From: Propionibacteriaceae bacterium AM104-82
Lineage (GTDB): Bacteria; Actinomycetota; Actinomycetes; Propionibacteriales; Propionibacteriaceae
Length of the DNA: 64,000 nt
NCBI GenBank assembly: GCA_027658995.1
Contig: JAQDQK010000013.1
Span: 29,613-93,612, forward strand
Direction: 5' to 3'
The notes below the pieces were generated by a model. The model worked only from the letters and a program-made list of their open reading frames with translations, was not told where the DNA came from and ran no database searches. The stretch's first letter is position 1. Each line of letters begins with the position of its first letter. Below, piece by piece: positions 8,874-17,633 of the stretch. Both the position numbers and the translations under genes were made by a program.

Positions 8874-10003
8874 CGAAGTTCCTCCGCCGCCCGGTCGAGG
8901 AATGCCCGCACCGTCTCGTGATACTGCTCGATCTCCAACAGGAACGAGTCGTGCCCCCAGGGCGAGTGGATCTCCCGGAAAGACGTCGGCAGCCGCGCCC
9001 CCTCGAGGTGGCGGACGATGCGCCGCGAGTGCTCCGTCGCGAAGCGCCAGTCCGTGTCGAAGCTGACCACCAGGAAACGCACCGGAGAGGCCACGAGAGC
9101 ATCAAGGGCGTGCTCGTCGGCGAACGGGTCGAAGTAGTCCATCACGCGCGTCAGGTACAGGTAGCTGAGCGGGTCGAAGCGCGAAAGGAACCTCTGGCCC
9201 TGATGCTCCAGGTAGCTCTCGACGGCGAAGTCGATGCCGAAGTTGGGCGACAGTTCCCCCGCCTGCGCGGAGCGCCCGAACTTCTCCTGGAACGCCTCCT
9301 CCGACAGGTAGGTGATGTGGGCCATCATCCGGGCGACCGAAAGGCCCTTGGCTGGCGTGGTGCCGCGCGTCAGGAACTTGCCCTCGTTGAAGCCCGAGTC
9401 GCGCATGATCGCCTGGCGTCCGACGGCGCTGAACGCGATGTTCTGGGCGGTCAGCCGCGACGACGCCGCGAAGATCAGGGCGCTGCCCATCTCCTCGGGG
9501 TGCGTCAGCGACCACTGCAGCACCTGCATGCCGCCGAGCGATCCGCCGACAACCGCCGCGAACCGTTCGATCCCGAGGTGCCTCGCCAGGCCGCGGTGCA
9601 CCTCGACGAAGTCGGCCATGTCCAGCAGTGGGAAGTCCAGCGCGTAGGGCTCGCCGGTGTCCGGGTCGATCGACGAGGGGCCGGTGGTGCCCTGGCATCC
9701 GCCGAGGATGTTCGACGCGACCACGAACCAGACGTCGGTGTCGATCGGCTTGCCCGGGCCGATCATGTTGTCCCACCAGCCTGGCCGGTCGTCGCCCTCG
9801 TGCAGGCCGGCGGCGTGGGCGTCGCCGGTCAGCGCGTGGCAGATGTAGACCGCGTTGCTGCGCTCGGCGTTGAGCCTGCCGTAGGTCTCGTAGGCGACCT
9901 CGACGGGGGCGAGCGTGGCGCCGCTCCGCATTCGCAGCGGGTCGCTGCGGTCGAAGACGGTCGCGATCTGCGTCTCGACGATGCCGAGGCTCGGTGTGCT
10001 CAC
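8870..10003 (-). CDS. metX: homoserine O-acetyltransferase
   Basis: 377 residues from the GTG at 10003 (an in-frame start at 10042 would add 13 residues). An alpha/beta-hydrolase that acetylates homoserine, first committed step of methionine synthesis. The nucleophile elbow VVGGSLGGMQ places Ser155; the acid lies in VVSFDTDWRF and the His in HSPWGHDSFLLE. The segment YICHALTGDAHAAG...WWDNMIGPGKPIDTD is characteristic of MetX. Together with metY it supports direct sulfhydrylation of O-acetylhomoserine. Succinyl- and acetyl-transferases share this fold, so the acyl donor is inferred. Confidence 0.93.
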   Translation of the reverse strand: MSTPSLGIVETQIATVFDRSDPLRMRSGATLAPVEVAYETYGRLNAERSNAVYICHALTGDAHAAGLHEGDDRPGWWDNMIGPGKPIDTDVWFVVASNILGGCQGTTGPSSIDPDTGEPYALDFPLLDMADFVEVHRGLARHLGIERFAAVVGGSLGGMQVLQWSLTHPEEMGSALIFAASSRLTAQNIAFSAVGRQAIMRDSGFNEGKFLTRGTTPAKGLSVARMMAHITYLSEEAFQEKFGRSAQAGELSPNFGIDFAVESYLEHQGQRFLSRFDPLSYLYLTRVMDYFDPFADEHALDALVASPVRFLVVSFDTDWRFATEHSRRIVRHLEGARLPTSFREIHSPWGHDSFLLEIEQYHETVRAFLDRAAEELR

Positions 10004-10099
10004 GTGCCCATTCTTGCGCACCGGCGTCCGCTCCCCCACCAACGACCGTCCCGGCTGCTCACCCTTGCGCGACGGCCACGTTGGTAGCAGTGTTCATCC

Positions 10100-10531
10100 A
10101 TGACCGCAGCCAAGTTCTCCGTCACCTTCGACGCCGCCGATCCCCTCGCCCAGGGCGACTTCTGGGCGCTCGCGCTCGGCTACCGGAGGGAGGATCCTCC
10201 GCCGCCGCACGCGACCTGGGAGGAGACGCTCACGGCCTGGGGCCTTCCCGAGGAGCGTTGGAACGACGCCAACGCGATCGTCGACCCCGATGGCGTCGGG
10301 CCCCGCATCTTCATCCAGAAGGTGCCGGAGCCCAAGACCACCAAGAACCGGGTGCACCTCGACGTGCGTGTCTCCCAGAGCCACGAGAACAAGGACCGCG
10401 AGGCTCTGAAGGCCAAGGCCGACGAACTGGTGGGGGCTGGGGCGAGGCTCGTCGAGATCTTCGACGACCCGCACACCGGCTACTGGATCGTGATGACCGA
10501 TCCGGAGGGCAACGAGTTCTGCATCGTCTAG
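10100..10531 (+). CDS. VOC/glyoxalase-like domain protein
   Basis: 143 residues with the paired beta-alpha-beta arrangement of vicinal-oxygen-chelate proteins: KFSVTFDAADPLAQGDFWALALGY at the start and GYWIVMTDPEGNEFCIV at the end, the latter with the usual acidic metal-ligand position. It matches the small actinobacterial glyoxalase-like group; the substrate is unknown. It stops 3 bp before the convergent VIT-family gene. Confidence 0.75.
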   Translation: MTAAKFSVTFDAADPLAQGDFWALALGYRREDPPPPHATWEETLTAWGLPEERWNDANAIVDPDGVGPRIFIQKVPEPKTTKNRVHLDVRVSQSHENKDREALKAKADELVGAGARLVEIFDDPHTGYWIVMTDPEGNEFCIV

Positions 10532-10534
10532 CGG

Positions 10535-11248
10535 CTAGCCGACGACGACGCCGAGCAGCGCGCCGATCCCGTAGGTCGCGGCGAGCGCGAGCAGGCCGCC
10601 GAAGACCACCCGGATGATCGCGGGCCGCACCGGCGAGTCACCGAGTTTCGCGCCGAGGCCGCCGGTCAACGCCAGCGCCACGAGCACCGCGAGCACTGTG
10701 ACGGGGATCCGCCACGGCAGCGGCACCAGGAGGATCGTCAGGAACGGCAGCAGCGCGCCTGCGAGGAAGGACAGCGCGGACGCGATCGCGGCGTGCCAGG
10801 GATTGAGGACCTCGTCCTCCGCCAGGTGGTAGCGCTGCGACAGCAGCACCTTCGAGCGGTTGCCGTCGCTCAACTCGGCGGCGACCAGTTCGGCAGTCGG
10901 CCTGCTCAGGCCCTGCGCGAGGTAGGTATCGACCAGTTGCCGGTTGGCCTCGCCCCGGTCGGAGCGGAGCAGGCCGGAGACGCGCGAGATCAGGGAGCGC
11001 TGCGAGTCGGCTGCACTGGAAACGGACACGTATTCGCCGAGCGCCATCGAGATGGCCCCGCCGACGACCGCGGCGACGCCCGCCAGCAGGATGGGCGTGA
11101 TGTCATTGACGGCGGCCGCCACGCCGACGACAGTGGCGGCGACCGACACGATGCCGTCGTTGGCGCCGAGGACGCCTGCGCGCAGCCAGTTGAGCCGATC
11201 CGAAAGATCGGCGGAATGATCCCTCTGGGTCTCGGTTGCCGTGCTCAT
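10535..11248 (-). CDS. VIT1/CCC1 family iron/manganese transporter
   Basis: 237 residues. The N-terminal cytosolic stretch is followed by [25 protein letters not shown] and GGAISMALGEYVSVSSAADSQRSL, the conserved first two helices of VIT/CCC1 proteins (Asp and Glu in the transport path), then three C-terminal helices (from about residue 150). Members move Fe2+ or Mn2+ out of the cytosol or into compartments. ATG 11248 is used; further upstream reading has no homology. An iron-box-like palindrome lies 37-55 bp upstream, suggesting metal-dependent control. Confidence 0.87.
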   Translation of the reverse strand: MSTATETQRDHSADLSDRLNWLRAGVLGANDGIVSVAATVVGVAAAVNDITPILLAGVAAVVGGAISMALGEYVSVSSAADSQRSLISRVSGLLRSDRGEANRQLVDTYLAQGLSRPTAELVAAELSDGNRSKVLLSQRYHLAEDEVLNPWHAAIASALSFLAGALLPFLTILLVPLPWRIPVTVLAVLVALALTGGLGAKLGDSPVRPAIIRVVFGGLLALAATYGIGALLGVVVG

Positions 11249-11284
11249 GCCCCCATTCGAGCACCGAGTCAGCACCCAGTCCAG

Positions 11285-11303
11285 ACAGGAAAGGCTTGCC
11301 TCA
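11285..11303. promoter_or_regulatory. candidate DtxR/IdeR iron box upstream of the VIT gene
   Basis: The 19-mer ACAGGAAAGGCTTGCCTCA matches the DtxR/IdeR consensus (TTAGGTTAGGCTAACCTAA) at 12 of 19 positions and keeps the AGG...AGGCT..CCT core. It lies just upstream of a gene for a metal transporter. Confidence 0.4.
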
Positions 11304-11511
11304 CCGCCCCCGGATTTCGCAACATTCGGCGTTCTCAAGCCACGATTGGGGGCATCGAGCGTGGTCAGCCGCCTTTGCGCGCCGCGGCTGCGTGACGGCC
11401 CTCGCGACACGCCGTCGCAAAGTTCCCTGACGGCGAAACCCGATCTGCCGGACCCGCCACACGGACCGGGGCCGCCCACTAGCCTGACCGGAGACGAGAA
11501 GGGAGCACACA

Positions 11512-11691
11512 ATGTCTCACGCACACGTCCCCGGCCCACCGGAAGAGGCGCCCAGCGAGCACGAAGAGGCGGGTCACCCGCAGGCCACCGACCAGGAGGT
11601 CGCGCACGGCAGCGACGGCGCCGTCCCCGAGGGCCAGGTCGAGGCCGACCGGGCCCATCAGGAACGGCAGGCGCGCCGCGACGAGGGCTAA
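11512..11691 (+). CDS. small hydrophilic protein of unknown function
   Basis: 59 residues, beginning MSHAHVPGPPEEAPSEHEEA and ending ADRAHQERQARRDEG, rich in Glu, His, Ala and Gln and probably disordered. A good Shine-Dalgarno (GAAGGGAG, about 11498-11505) stands in front of the ATG, and a TAGCCT box lies about 27 nt upstream of the ATG. The last codons overlap the 3' end of the convergent metY. The gene has no recognisable domain; the ribosome binding site and codon pattern are the main support. Confidence 0.6.
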   Translation: MSHAHVPGPPEEAPSEHEEAGHPQATDQEVAHGSDGAVPEGQVEADRAHQERQARRDEG

Positions 11692-12968
11692 GCCTTCTCG
11701 AGCGCCTGGTCGATGTCGGCGATGATGTCGTCGATGTTCTCGATGCCGACCGACAGGCGCACCATCTCGGCGGGCACCCCTGCCGCCGTCAACTCATCCT
11801 CGCTGAGTTGCGAGTGGGTCGTCGAGGCGTTGTGGATGGCCAGCGACTTGGCGTCGCCGATGTTGGCGAGGTGGCTGAACAGTTCGAGGCCCTCGACGAA
11901 GGCCGTGCCGCCCTCACGTCCCGACGCGACGCCGAAGGAGACGAGCCCGCCGAAGCCTCCCTTGAGCATCCGCTTGGCGATCTCGTGCGTCTCGCTCGAC
12001 TCGAGGCCCGGGTAGTTGACCCAGTCGACCTTCGGGTGCTGCTCAAGGTGCTTGGCGACGGCCAGAGCGTTGGTCGAGTGGCGCTCCATCCGCAGGTGCA
12101 GAGTCTCGATGCCCTGCAGCAGCAGGAACGAGTTCATGGGTGCGATCGCGGCGCCCGTGTTGCGCAGCAGAACGGTGCGTGCGCGGATGATGAACGCGGC
12201 CGGCCCGGCGGCGTCGGTCCACACCACGCCGTGGTACGCCTCGTCAGGCGAGGTGAGGCCGGGGAACCGGTCGGCGTGCGCCGCCCAGTCGAACTTGCCG
12301 GAGTCGACGATCACGCCGCCCAGCGAGTTGCCGTGGCCACCGAGGTACTTGGTCGCCGAATGCACGGCGACGTCGACGCCGTGGTCGAAGACACGCGTCA
12401 GGTACGGCGTCGGGACGGTGTTGTCGACGATGAACGGAAGGCCGAGTTCGTGGGCGGCGGCCGACCAGGCGTCAAGGTCGACCACATTGAGCGCCGGGTT
12501 GCCGACGGTCTCGCCGAAGACAAGCTTGGTCTTCTCGTCGACATGGTTCTTCAGGTCCTCAGGCTTCGACGGGTCGACGAAACGTGCCTCGATGCCGAAC
12601 TGCGACAGCGTGTGGGCGAACAGCGCGAACGTGCCGCCGTAGAGCGTGGAGAGCGCGACGATGTTGTCGCCGGCGTAGGTGAGGTTCAGCACCGCGTAGG
12701 TGATGGCGGAGGCCCCTGACGCCGTGGCGAGAGCCCCGACCCCGCCCTCGAGCGCGTTGACGCGGGTCTCGAGCACCGACTGGGTCGGGTTCATGATCCG
12801 GTTGTAGATGTTGCCCGGGGTCCGCAGCGCGAACAGGTCGGCGGCGTGCTGCGCGTCGTCGAACACGTAACTGGTGGTCTGGTAGATCGGGACGGCTCGC
12901 GCGTTGGTCGCGGAGTCGGCCTCCTCCTGGCCTGCGTGCACTGCAAGGGTCTCGGGCTGGTAGGTCAT
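11688..12968 (-). CDS. metY: O-acetylhomoserine sulfhydrylase
   Basis: 426 residues, PLP enzyme of the Cys/Met metabolism family that makes homocysteine from O-acetylhomoserine and sulfide. The N terminus reads ETLAVHAGQEEADSATNARAVPIYQTTSYVF, then NIYNRIMNPTQSVLE; Lys207 in SATKYLGGHGNSLGG is the Schiff-base lysine. The length of about 430 aa and the insertion after the lysine motif fit MetY rather than cystathionine gamma-synthase. A TAGGTT -10-like box (12999-13004) and the Shine-Dalgarno GAGGAGAG precede it. It is paired functionally with metX some 2 kb away. Confidence 0.93.
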   Translation of the reverse strand: MTYQPETLAVHAGQEEADSATNARAVPIYQTTSYVFDDAQHAADLFALRTPGNIYNRIMNPTQSVLETRVNALEGGVGALATASGASAITYAVLNLTYAGDNIVALSTLYGGTFALFAHTLSQFGIEARFVDPSKPEDLKNHVDEKTKLVFGETVGNPALNVVDLDAWSAAAHELGLPFIVDNTVPTPYLTRVFDHGVDVAVHSATKYLGGHGNSLGGVIVDSGKFDWAAHADRFPGLTSPDEAYHGVVWTDAAGPAAFIIRARTVLLRNTGAAIAPMNSFLLLQGIETLHLRMERHSTNALAVAKHLEQHPKVDWVNYPGLESSETHEIAKRMLKGGFGGLVSFGVASGREGGTAFVEGLELFSHLANIGDAKSLAIHNASTTHSQLSEDELTAAGVPAEMVRLSVGIENIDDIIADIDQALEKA

Positions 12969-13071
12969 CGCTTCTCTCCTCTGGGTCGCTCTGCCCGAAA
13001 CCTAGCGGGAGCCGTTGCCCGGTGGAAGGGTGCCCACTTTCGCCATCAGCAAACACGGTGCCCGAGGTGGA

Positions 13072-13099
13072 AACGGCGGCGCCATCAGGCGCCGCCGTT
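13072..13099 (-). terminator. terminator of the sugar ABC operon
   Basis: AACGGCGGCGCC and GGCGCCGCCGTT form a perfect 12-bp stem with an ATCA tetraloop, 23 bp after the stop of the last ABC permease gene. Confidence 0.75.
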
Positions 13100-13121
13100 C
13101 CCGTTCCCCCACTCTCAGGAC

Positions 13122-14021
13122 TCAGCCCTTCAGACCACCGCTGAGGAGGCCACGCACGAAGTACTTCTGCAGGCTGAGGAAAACGACCACGGGGACGATC
13201 ATCGAGATGAACGCGCCCGCCGACAGCAGGTACCACTGGCCGCCCATGGTGCCCGCCATCTCCGCGACGCGCACCGTCAACGGAGCGTTAGCTCGTGACG
13301 GAGCAAAGATCAGGGCGACGAGCAGGTCGTTCCAGACCCACAGGAACTGGAAGATGCCGAAGGACGCCAGCGCGGGCTTCATCAGCGGAAGGATGATCCG
13401 GAAGAAGATCGCGTTGTGCCCCGCACCGTCGACCCTCGCCGCCTCCATCAGTTCACCCGGGAGATCCTTCATGAAGTTGTGCAGCAGGAACACCGCAAGC
13501 GGAAGCGCGAAGATCGCGTGCGAGATCCACACCTGCCAGAACGACGGCAGCGACAGCGTGTTGTACAGCTGCTGAAGCGGGATCAGCGCGACCTGCAGCG
13601 GCACGATCTGCAGCGCGAAGATGCCGACGAAGATCCAGTTGCGGCCGGGGAACTTCGTCCAGGCGATGGCGTAGGCGGCAAGCGCCGCGAGCATCAGCGG
13701 GATGATGACGGCCGGGATGGTGATGACAAGCGAGTTGATGAAGTAGTCGATCAGGCTGGTCGAGCCGCCGAAGAGCGCCGCCTCGTAGTTCTTGATCGTG
13801 AACCATGGTTTGACGAAGGCCGTCCACCAACCGCTGGTCTGGATGTCCTTCTGCGTCCTGAACGATGTGATGAACAGGCCGAGCGTCGGCGTGGTCCACA
13901 TGATGGCCAGGATGACGGCCACCACCGACGCCCACGGCGAACTGATGGCCCGGGCGGCGTTGCCCGCGGCGCTCTTGCCACGCCTCTTGGCGGGCGTGAC
14001 TGGTTCGGTCGCTGCGCTCAT
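13122..14021 (-). CDS. alpha-glucoside-type ABC transporter permease (AglG/MalG-like)
   Basis: 299 residues with six membrane segments; the first lies near residues 30-55. The EAA loop reads ELMEAARVDGAGHNAIFFRIILPLMKPALA, the contact site for the ATPase. The FRTQKDIQTSGWWTAFVKPWFTIKNYEAAL segment resembles AglG-type permeases. It follows the first permease with only one base between stop and start regions (TGA at 14023-14025, ATG at 14021), so the pair is co-translated. No ATPase gene is in this operon. Confidence 0.88.
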   Translation of the reverse strand: MSAATEPVTPAKRRGKSAAGNAARAISSPWASVVAVILAIMWTTPTLGLFITSFRTQKDIQTSGWWTAFVKPWFTIKNYEAALFGGSTSLIDYFINSLVITIPAVIIPLMLAALAAYAIAWTKFPGRNWIFVGIFALQIVPLQVALIPLQQLYNTLSLPSFWQVWISHAIFALPLAVFLLHNFMKDLPGELMEAARVDGAGHNAIFFRIILPLMKPALASFGIFQFLWVWNDLLVALIFAPSRANAPLTVRVAEMAGTMGGQWYLLSAGAFISMIVPVVVFLSLQKYFVRGLLSGGLKG

Positions 14022-14022
14022 G

Positions 14023-14988
14023 TCAGGCGTCCTTTCGCATCTGGACGACGTTGTAGATCACGATCGGCAACACAAGGATGAACAGGATCACCGCGAGTGC
14101 TGCGCCGGTGCCGTATTCGAAGTAGCGGAACGAGTAGTTGTAGAACTCGAGCGCGAGCACCGAGGTGTTGAACTGGCCGCCGGTCATGGTGCGGACCACA
14201 TCGAAGACCTTCAGCGTGGCGATGCCGACGGTGGTGAGCACCACCACGAGCGAGCCACGGATGCTCGGCAGCGTGATGAAGCGGAACAGCCGCCACCCGG
14301 TGGTGCCGTCGATCTTTGCGGCCTCGATGATGTCGTCAGGGATGGCCTTGATGGCCGCCGACAGCACCGTCATCGCGAAGCCCGCCTGGATCCAGACCAT
14401 CACGATGATCAGCCAGAACGTGTTCCACCCGCGGGCCTGCATGAAGTCCACGGGGTCGGCCCCGAAGAACGTGAGGATGGCGTTGAACAGGCCGACCTGC
14501 GTCTGCCCGGGGCCGCGCACGTCGTAGACGAACTTCCAGATGATGGAGGCGCCGACCATCGAGATGGCCATCGGCAGGAAGATCAGGGCCTTTGCGAACG
14601 CCTCGAACCGGGAGCGGTCGACGAGGATCGCGTAGGCGAGTCCGATGACAGTCGCGAGCACCGGGACCGCCAACACCCACACGATGGTGTTGAGCAGCGG
14701 GCCGAGCAGTTCAGGGCTCTTGAACACCGTAGCGAAGTTGTGGAGGGTGAAGCCCTGGTCGCCTGTCGGGCCGCCGAAGGCCTGCCGGATGGTCAGCACC
14801 GCTGGCCACACCAGTCCCGCGAGCAGCATGATCAGCACGGGCAGGATGTAGACGAGGCCCTGCAGTCGGTCGCTCGTCCTGGACTTGAGCCTGCCCACCA
14901 GCCAGGCGATCCCGACGATCAGAGCGACCACGGCGGCGAAGATGATGATCGCGAGGATCATCTCGATGAACTTGTCTGCGATTTTCAT
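14023..14988 (-). CDS. alpha-glucoside-type ABC transporter permease (AglF/MalF-like)
   Basis: 321 residues from ATG 14988, selected because AAGGAGG lies 9 nt upstream. It has an N-terminal membrane segment, a second cluster from about residue 50 (LQGLVYILPVLIMLLAGLVWPAVLTIRQAF), and the EAA loop DIIEAAKIDGTTGWRLFRFITLPSIRGSL. It partners with the following AglG-like permease and the binding protein encoded upstream. Substrate assignment rests on overall resemblance to the AglEFG group. Confidence 0.88.
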   Translation of the reverse strand: MKIADKFIEMILAIIIFAAVVALIVGIAWLVGRLKSRTSDRLQGLVYILPVLIMLLAGLVWPAVLTIRQAFGGPTGDQGFTLHNFATVFKSPELLGPLLNTIVWVLAVPVLATVIGLAYAILVDRSRFEAFAKALIFLPMAISMVGASIIWKFVYDVRGPGQTQVGLFNAILTFFGADPVDFMQARGWNTFWLIIVMVWIQAGFAMTVLSAAIKAIPDDIIEAAKIDGTTGWRLFRFITLPSIRGSLVVVLTTVGIATLKVFDVVRTMTGGQFNTSVLALEFYNYSFRYFEYGTGAALAVILFILVLPIVIYNVVQMRKDA

Positions 14989-15020
14989 GCGCGCCAACCT
15001 CCTTGTTGCTGCACGAAAGC

Positions 15021-15055
15021 CGGTGGGGCGACGACTGATTGTCGCCACCCCACCG
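15021..15055 (-). terminator. intra-operon hairpin after the binding-protein gene
   Basis: CGGTGGGG...CGAC pairs with GTCG...CCCCACCG with a small bulge. Such hairpins between a binding-protein gene and its permeases commonly lower downstream expression or stabilise the upstream mRNA. Confidence 0.55.
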
Positions 15056-15073
15056 ACATCGATGGTTAGAGCG

Positions 15074-16468
15074 TTACTGAGGCCAGGACTGCTCGATGAA
15101 GTCGAGGGTCTCGTTGGTCGGCTTGCCGGTGATCCAGTCGGTCATGCCCTTCCAGAACGTTCCGGCGCCCACCTTGGAGGGCATCATGTCGGAACCGTCG
15201 AAGCGGAACACGGCCTTCTCGTCCTGCAGCGTCTCGGCGGAGAGGCGGTCGACCGGCGAGACGAGGTTGTCGATCTCGAGGCCCTTGTTCGCGGAGACCC
15301 AGCCACCGTTGGGCGTCGACTTGGCCTTCTCGTTGGCCCATTCCGAGCTGGAGAGGTAGGTCTGGAACGCCTTGACCTCGGGACGGTCGGCGAAGGCCGC
15401 GACGAACTCACCGCCGCCGAGGACCGGCTTCTCGTCCGCGTTGTTCGACGGCAGGTAGAACGCCCACACGTCGCCGTCCTCGGCGACCTTGGTGCCCTCG
15501 GGCCAGTTGGCGGCGTAGAACGAGGCCTGACGGTGCATGTAGCAGCCACCGGTCAGGATCGGCTGGCCGCCGTCCTGGAAGGTGGTGGTCGCGATGGAGT
15601 TGACGTCGCCGAAGCCGCCGTTGACGAACTTCGGATCCTTCAGGATCGCGCCTGCCTGGTCGAGGGCCGTTGCGACCTGCGGGTCGTTGAACGGGATCTC
15701 GTGGGCGACCCACTTGTCGTAGACGTCGGGGCCCGCGGTGCGAAGCATCATGTCCTCGAGCCAGTCGGTGCCCGGCCAGCCGGTCGCGTCGCCGGAGCCG
15801 AAGCCGGCGCACCAGGGCTTGGCGTTGGCGTCATCGGCCGCGATCTTCTGGGTCAGGGCCATCAGGTCGTCCCAGGTCGCGGGAACCTCGTAGCCCTTCT
15901 CCGTGAAGGTCTTTGGCGAGTACCACACGTAGGACTTCACGTTGGCGCCGAGCGGGGCGGCGTAGAACTTGCCGTCGACGGAGCCGTAGCCCTTCCATGC
16001 CGGGTCGAAGAACTCGTCGACGTTGGCTGCGGTCTCGGCGGGGGCCTCAACGACCTTGCCTGTCTCCTTGACGAGCGTCTGGAGCAGGCCTGGCTGCGGG
16101 ACGTAGGCGATGTCAGGCGCGTTGCCGCCCTTGACGCGGACGAGCAACTGGGCCTCGAACTCCTTCGAGCCCTCGTACTGCACGTCGACGCCGGTGCACT
16201 CCTCGAAGGGCTTCCACGAGTCGATGTGGGGCTGGTCCTCAGGGGCGATGATCGAGGTGTAGACCGTGACGGTCGTGCCCTTGAGGTCGCCGAAGGCCTC
16301 GTAGGGGGCGCAGTCGAACGCGCCCGCGGCGGTGGTGCCGCCCGGCGAGGCGGGCGTGCCCGCGCCTGGCGAGTTGGGGGTTTCGGCGGTGTCCGCGCAT
16401 CCGCTCAGCAGGACTGCGAGCGTCAGGCCGGAGGTCACCGCGATGGATTTGAGCATTCGACGAGCCAC
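15074..16468 (-). CDS. alpha-glucoside-type ABC substrate-binding lipoprotein (AglE-like)
   Basis: 464 residues. A lipoprotein signal peptide (MLKSIAVTSGLTLAVLLSGCAD) puts the lipid-anchored Cys near residue 24, followed by a Thr/Pro-rich linker to about residue 50. The mature domain is a family-1 solute-binding protein: TVYTSIIAPEDQPHIDSWKPFEECTGVDV, then GGNAPDIAYVPQPGLLQTL and FYAAPLGANVKSYVWYSPKTF. The GTG at 16468 is favoured because AAGGAG lies 8 nt upstream. It is the first gene of the importer operon. The exact sugar is inferred. Confidence 0.88.
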   Translation of the reverse strand: MARRMLKSIAVTSGLTLAVLLSGCADTAETPNSPGAGTPASPGGTTAAGAFDCAPYEAFGDLKGTTVTVYTSIIAPEDQPHIDSWKPFEECTGVDVQYEGSKEFEAQLLVRVKGGNAPDIAYVPQPGLLQTLVKETGKVVEAPAETAANVDEFFDPAWKGYGSVDGKFYAAPLGANVKSYVWYSPKTFTEKGYEVPATWDDLMALTQKIAADDANAKPWCAGFGSGDATGWPGTDWLEDMMLRTAGPDVYDKWVAHEIPFNDPQVATALDQAGAILKDPKFVNGGFGDVNSIATTTFQDGGQPILTGGCYMHRQASFYAANWPEGTKVAEDGDVWAFYLPSNNADEKPVLGGGEFVAAFADRPEVKAFQTYLSSSEWANEKAKSTPNGGWVSANKGLEIDNLVSPVDRLSAETLQDEKAVFRFDGSDMMPSKVGAGTFWKGMTDWITGKPTNETLDFIEQSWPQ

Positions 16469-16715
16469 TGGTCGAACTCCTTCCGGGTTGATTCCAGGAC
16501 AGCCGTGTCCTGGTGGTAACCCTGATCACTATTGCGGAGGTTGCACCGGGCGTCTCCCTCAAACTCGTCACGTTTGCATAACGATCCCACCCCTTCGTTG
16601 CAAGAAACTTTCGGCCAGTTCCTGAATGGGAGGTTGACAAGGTGATTCGCCTGAGGCGTCGCCGAAACGCCGTGAGGTGAACGATCAAATCCGCCCACAC
16701 CGGGTAATGCGAGGC
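16469..16715. promoter_or_regulatory. upstream region of the sugar ABC operon
   Basis: 247 bp without a gene. It holds the operon promoter and two TTGCA-containing half sites, CGTTTGCATAACG (about 16570-16582) and CGTTGCAAG (about 16597-16605), that look like LacI-family operator halves. No cognate regulator gene lies next to it. Confidence 0.3.
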
Positions 16716-17507
16716 TCAGCCGACCAGTTGGTCGATGCGCTCCAGCACCAGCCCCGGGCGCCGCTCCGGCGCCGTGGCCGCCACGTCGGCACGCGAGGAG
16801 TCCCCCGTCAGGACGAGGGCAGATGCCATCCCGGCTCGGTGCGCCAGTTCGATGTCGGTGCCGAGCCTGTCGCCGACCATCACGCAGCGCGCCGGGTCGA
16901 CGTCGAGGCCCGCGAGGGCGGCCTCGGCCATCGCCGGGTCGGGCTTGCCGAGCACGGCCCGGCAGGTGGTGCCGGTGCATGCCTCGATCGCCGCGACCAT
17001 AGCGGCGCAGTCTGGCTCGCCGCGCCCGCCCGGGAACGGGCAGTACCTGTCCGGGTTCGTCGCGATCAGGAAGGCTCGCTTGTGGAACCAGATCGCGTCG
17101 AAGGCGATCTGCAACTTGCGGTACTCGAAGCCCCGGTCGTAGGAGGCGACCACGATGTCGATCTCTGCCGGGTCCTCGCTCATCGCGATCCCCGCCGCCT
17201 CGAAGGCCTCGATCAGCGGGCGCTCCGCGATCGGGAACACCACCGCGTCAGGGTGATGGGTCCGCAGCCAGTGAGTCGTGACGGTGACGGTGTTGACGAC
17301 GTCCTGCGGGTCGGTCGGGATGCCGAGCGCCGTCAACTTCTCGGCGTACTGCGCGGGCGCCTTGGTGGCGTTGTTCGACAGGAACCTCAGGGGCACGCCG
17401 TCGGCGCGGAGCCGGGCGATGGTCTCCGCCGCGCCGGGCAGCAGGCCGTCGCCGAGGTAGATCGTGCCGTCCAGGTCGAACAGGTAGGCGTCGAAGCGCG
17501 CGGTCAT
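16716..17507 (-). CDS. HAD superfamily phosphatase, NagD/PGP-like (class IIA)
   Basis: 263 residues from ATG 17507 with Shine-Dalgarno GGAGGGGAG. Motif I is AYLFDLDGTIYLG with the nucleophilic Asp; motif II RFLSNNATKAP; later VLGKPDPAMAEAAL (lysine) and CVMVGDRLGTDIELAHRAGM (metal Asp). The NagD-like cap domain lies between. Members dephosphorylate sugar phosphates, phosphoglycolate or nucleotides; the substrate here is unknown. The gene is divergent from the GntR regulator. Confidence 0.85.
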   Translation of the reverse strand: MTARFDAYLFDLDGTIYLGDGLLPGAAETIARLRADGVPLRFLSNNATKAPAQYAEKLTALGIPTDPQDVVNTVTVTTHWLRTHHPDAVVFPIAERPLIEAFEAAGIAMSEDPAEIDIVVASYDRGFEYRKLQIAFDAIWFHKRAFLIATNPDRYCPFPGGRGEPDCAAMVAAIEACTGTTCRAVLGKPDPAMAEAALAGLDVDPARCVMVGDRLGTDIELAHRAGMASALVLTGDSSRADVAATAPERRPGLVLERIDQLVG

Positions 17508-17593
17508 GGGCTCCCCTCCGGGCGGTGTGCAGCCGATCTTAGGTGAGTGGCCGACGCAGGTGGACCTGACCGGGGTCGACCGTTCCTCGAGAC

Positions 17594-17615
17594 ATGTATA
17601 CATGAATGCATGCAT
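17594..17615. promoter_or_regulatory. double palindrome, likely GntR operator
   Basis: Two adjacent perfect 10-bp palindromes, ATGTATACAT (17594-17603) and ATGCATGCAT (17606-17615), directly upstream of a TATGGT -10 box for the GntR gene. GTATAC is the typical core of FadR/GntR-family operators, so autoregulation is likely. Confidence 0.6.
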
Positions 17616-17621
17616 CAGGCG

Positions 17622-17627
17622 TATGGT
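17622..17627 (+). promoter_or_regulatory. -10 box of the GntR gene (leaderless GTG)
   Basis: TATGGT, then 6 nt, then GTG 17634, which is in frame with the regulator. Confidence 0.45.
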
Positions 17628-17633
17628 GTGAAC

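Noticed and set aside
11241..12719. 492-codon plus-strand frame over metY
   Set aside because: Shadow of metY; the true small gene at 11512-11691 overlaps it in another frame and has its own ribosome binding site.
12969..13071. Possible SAM-type riboswitch upstream of metY
   Set aside because: A few GGGCAACGG-like words resemble SAM-IV pieces, but stems do not line up, and a -10 box with a short leader accounts for the region.
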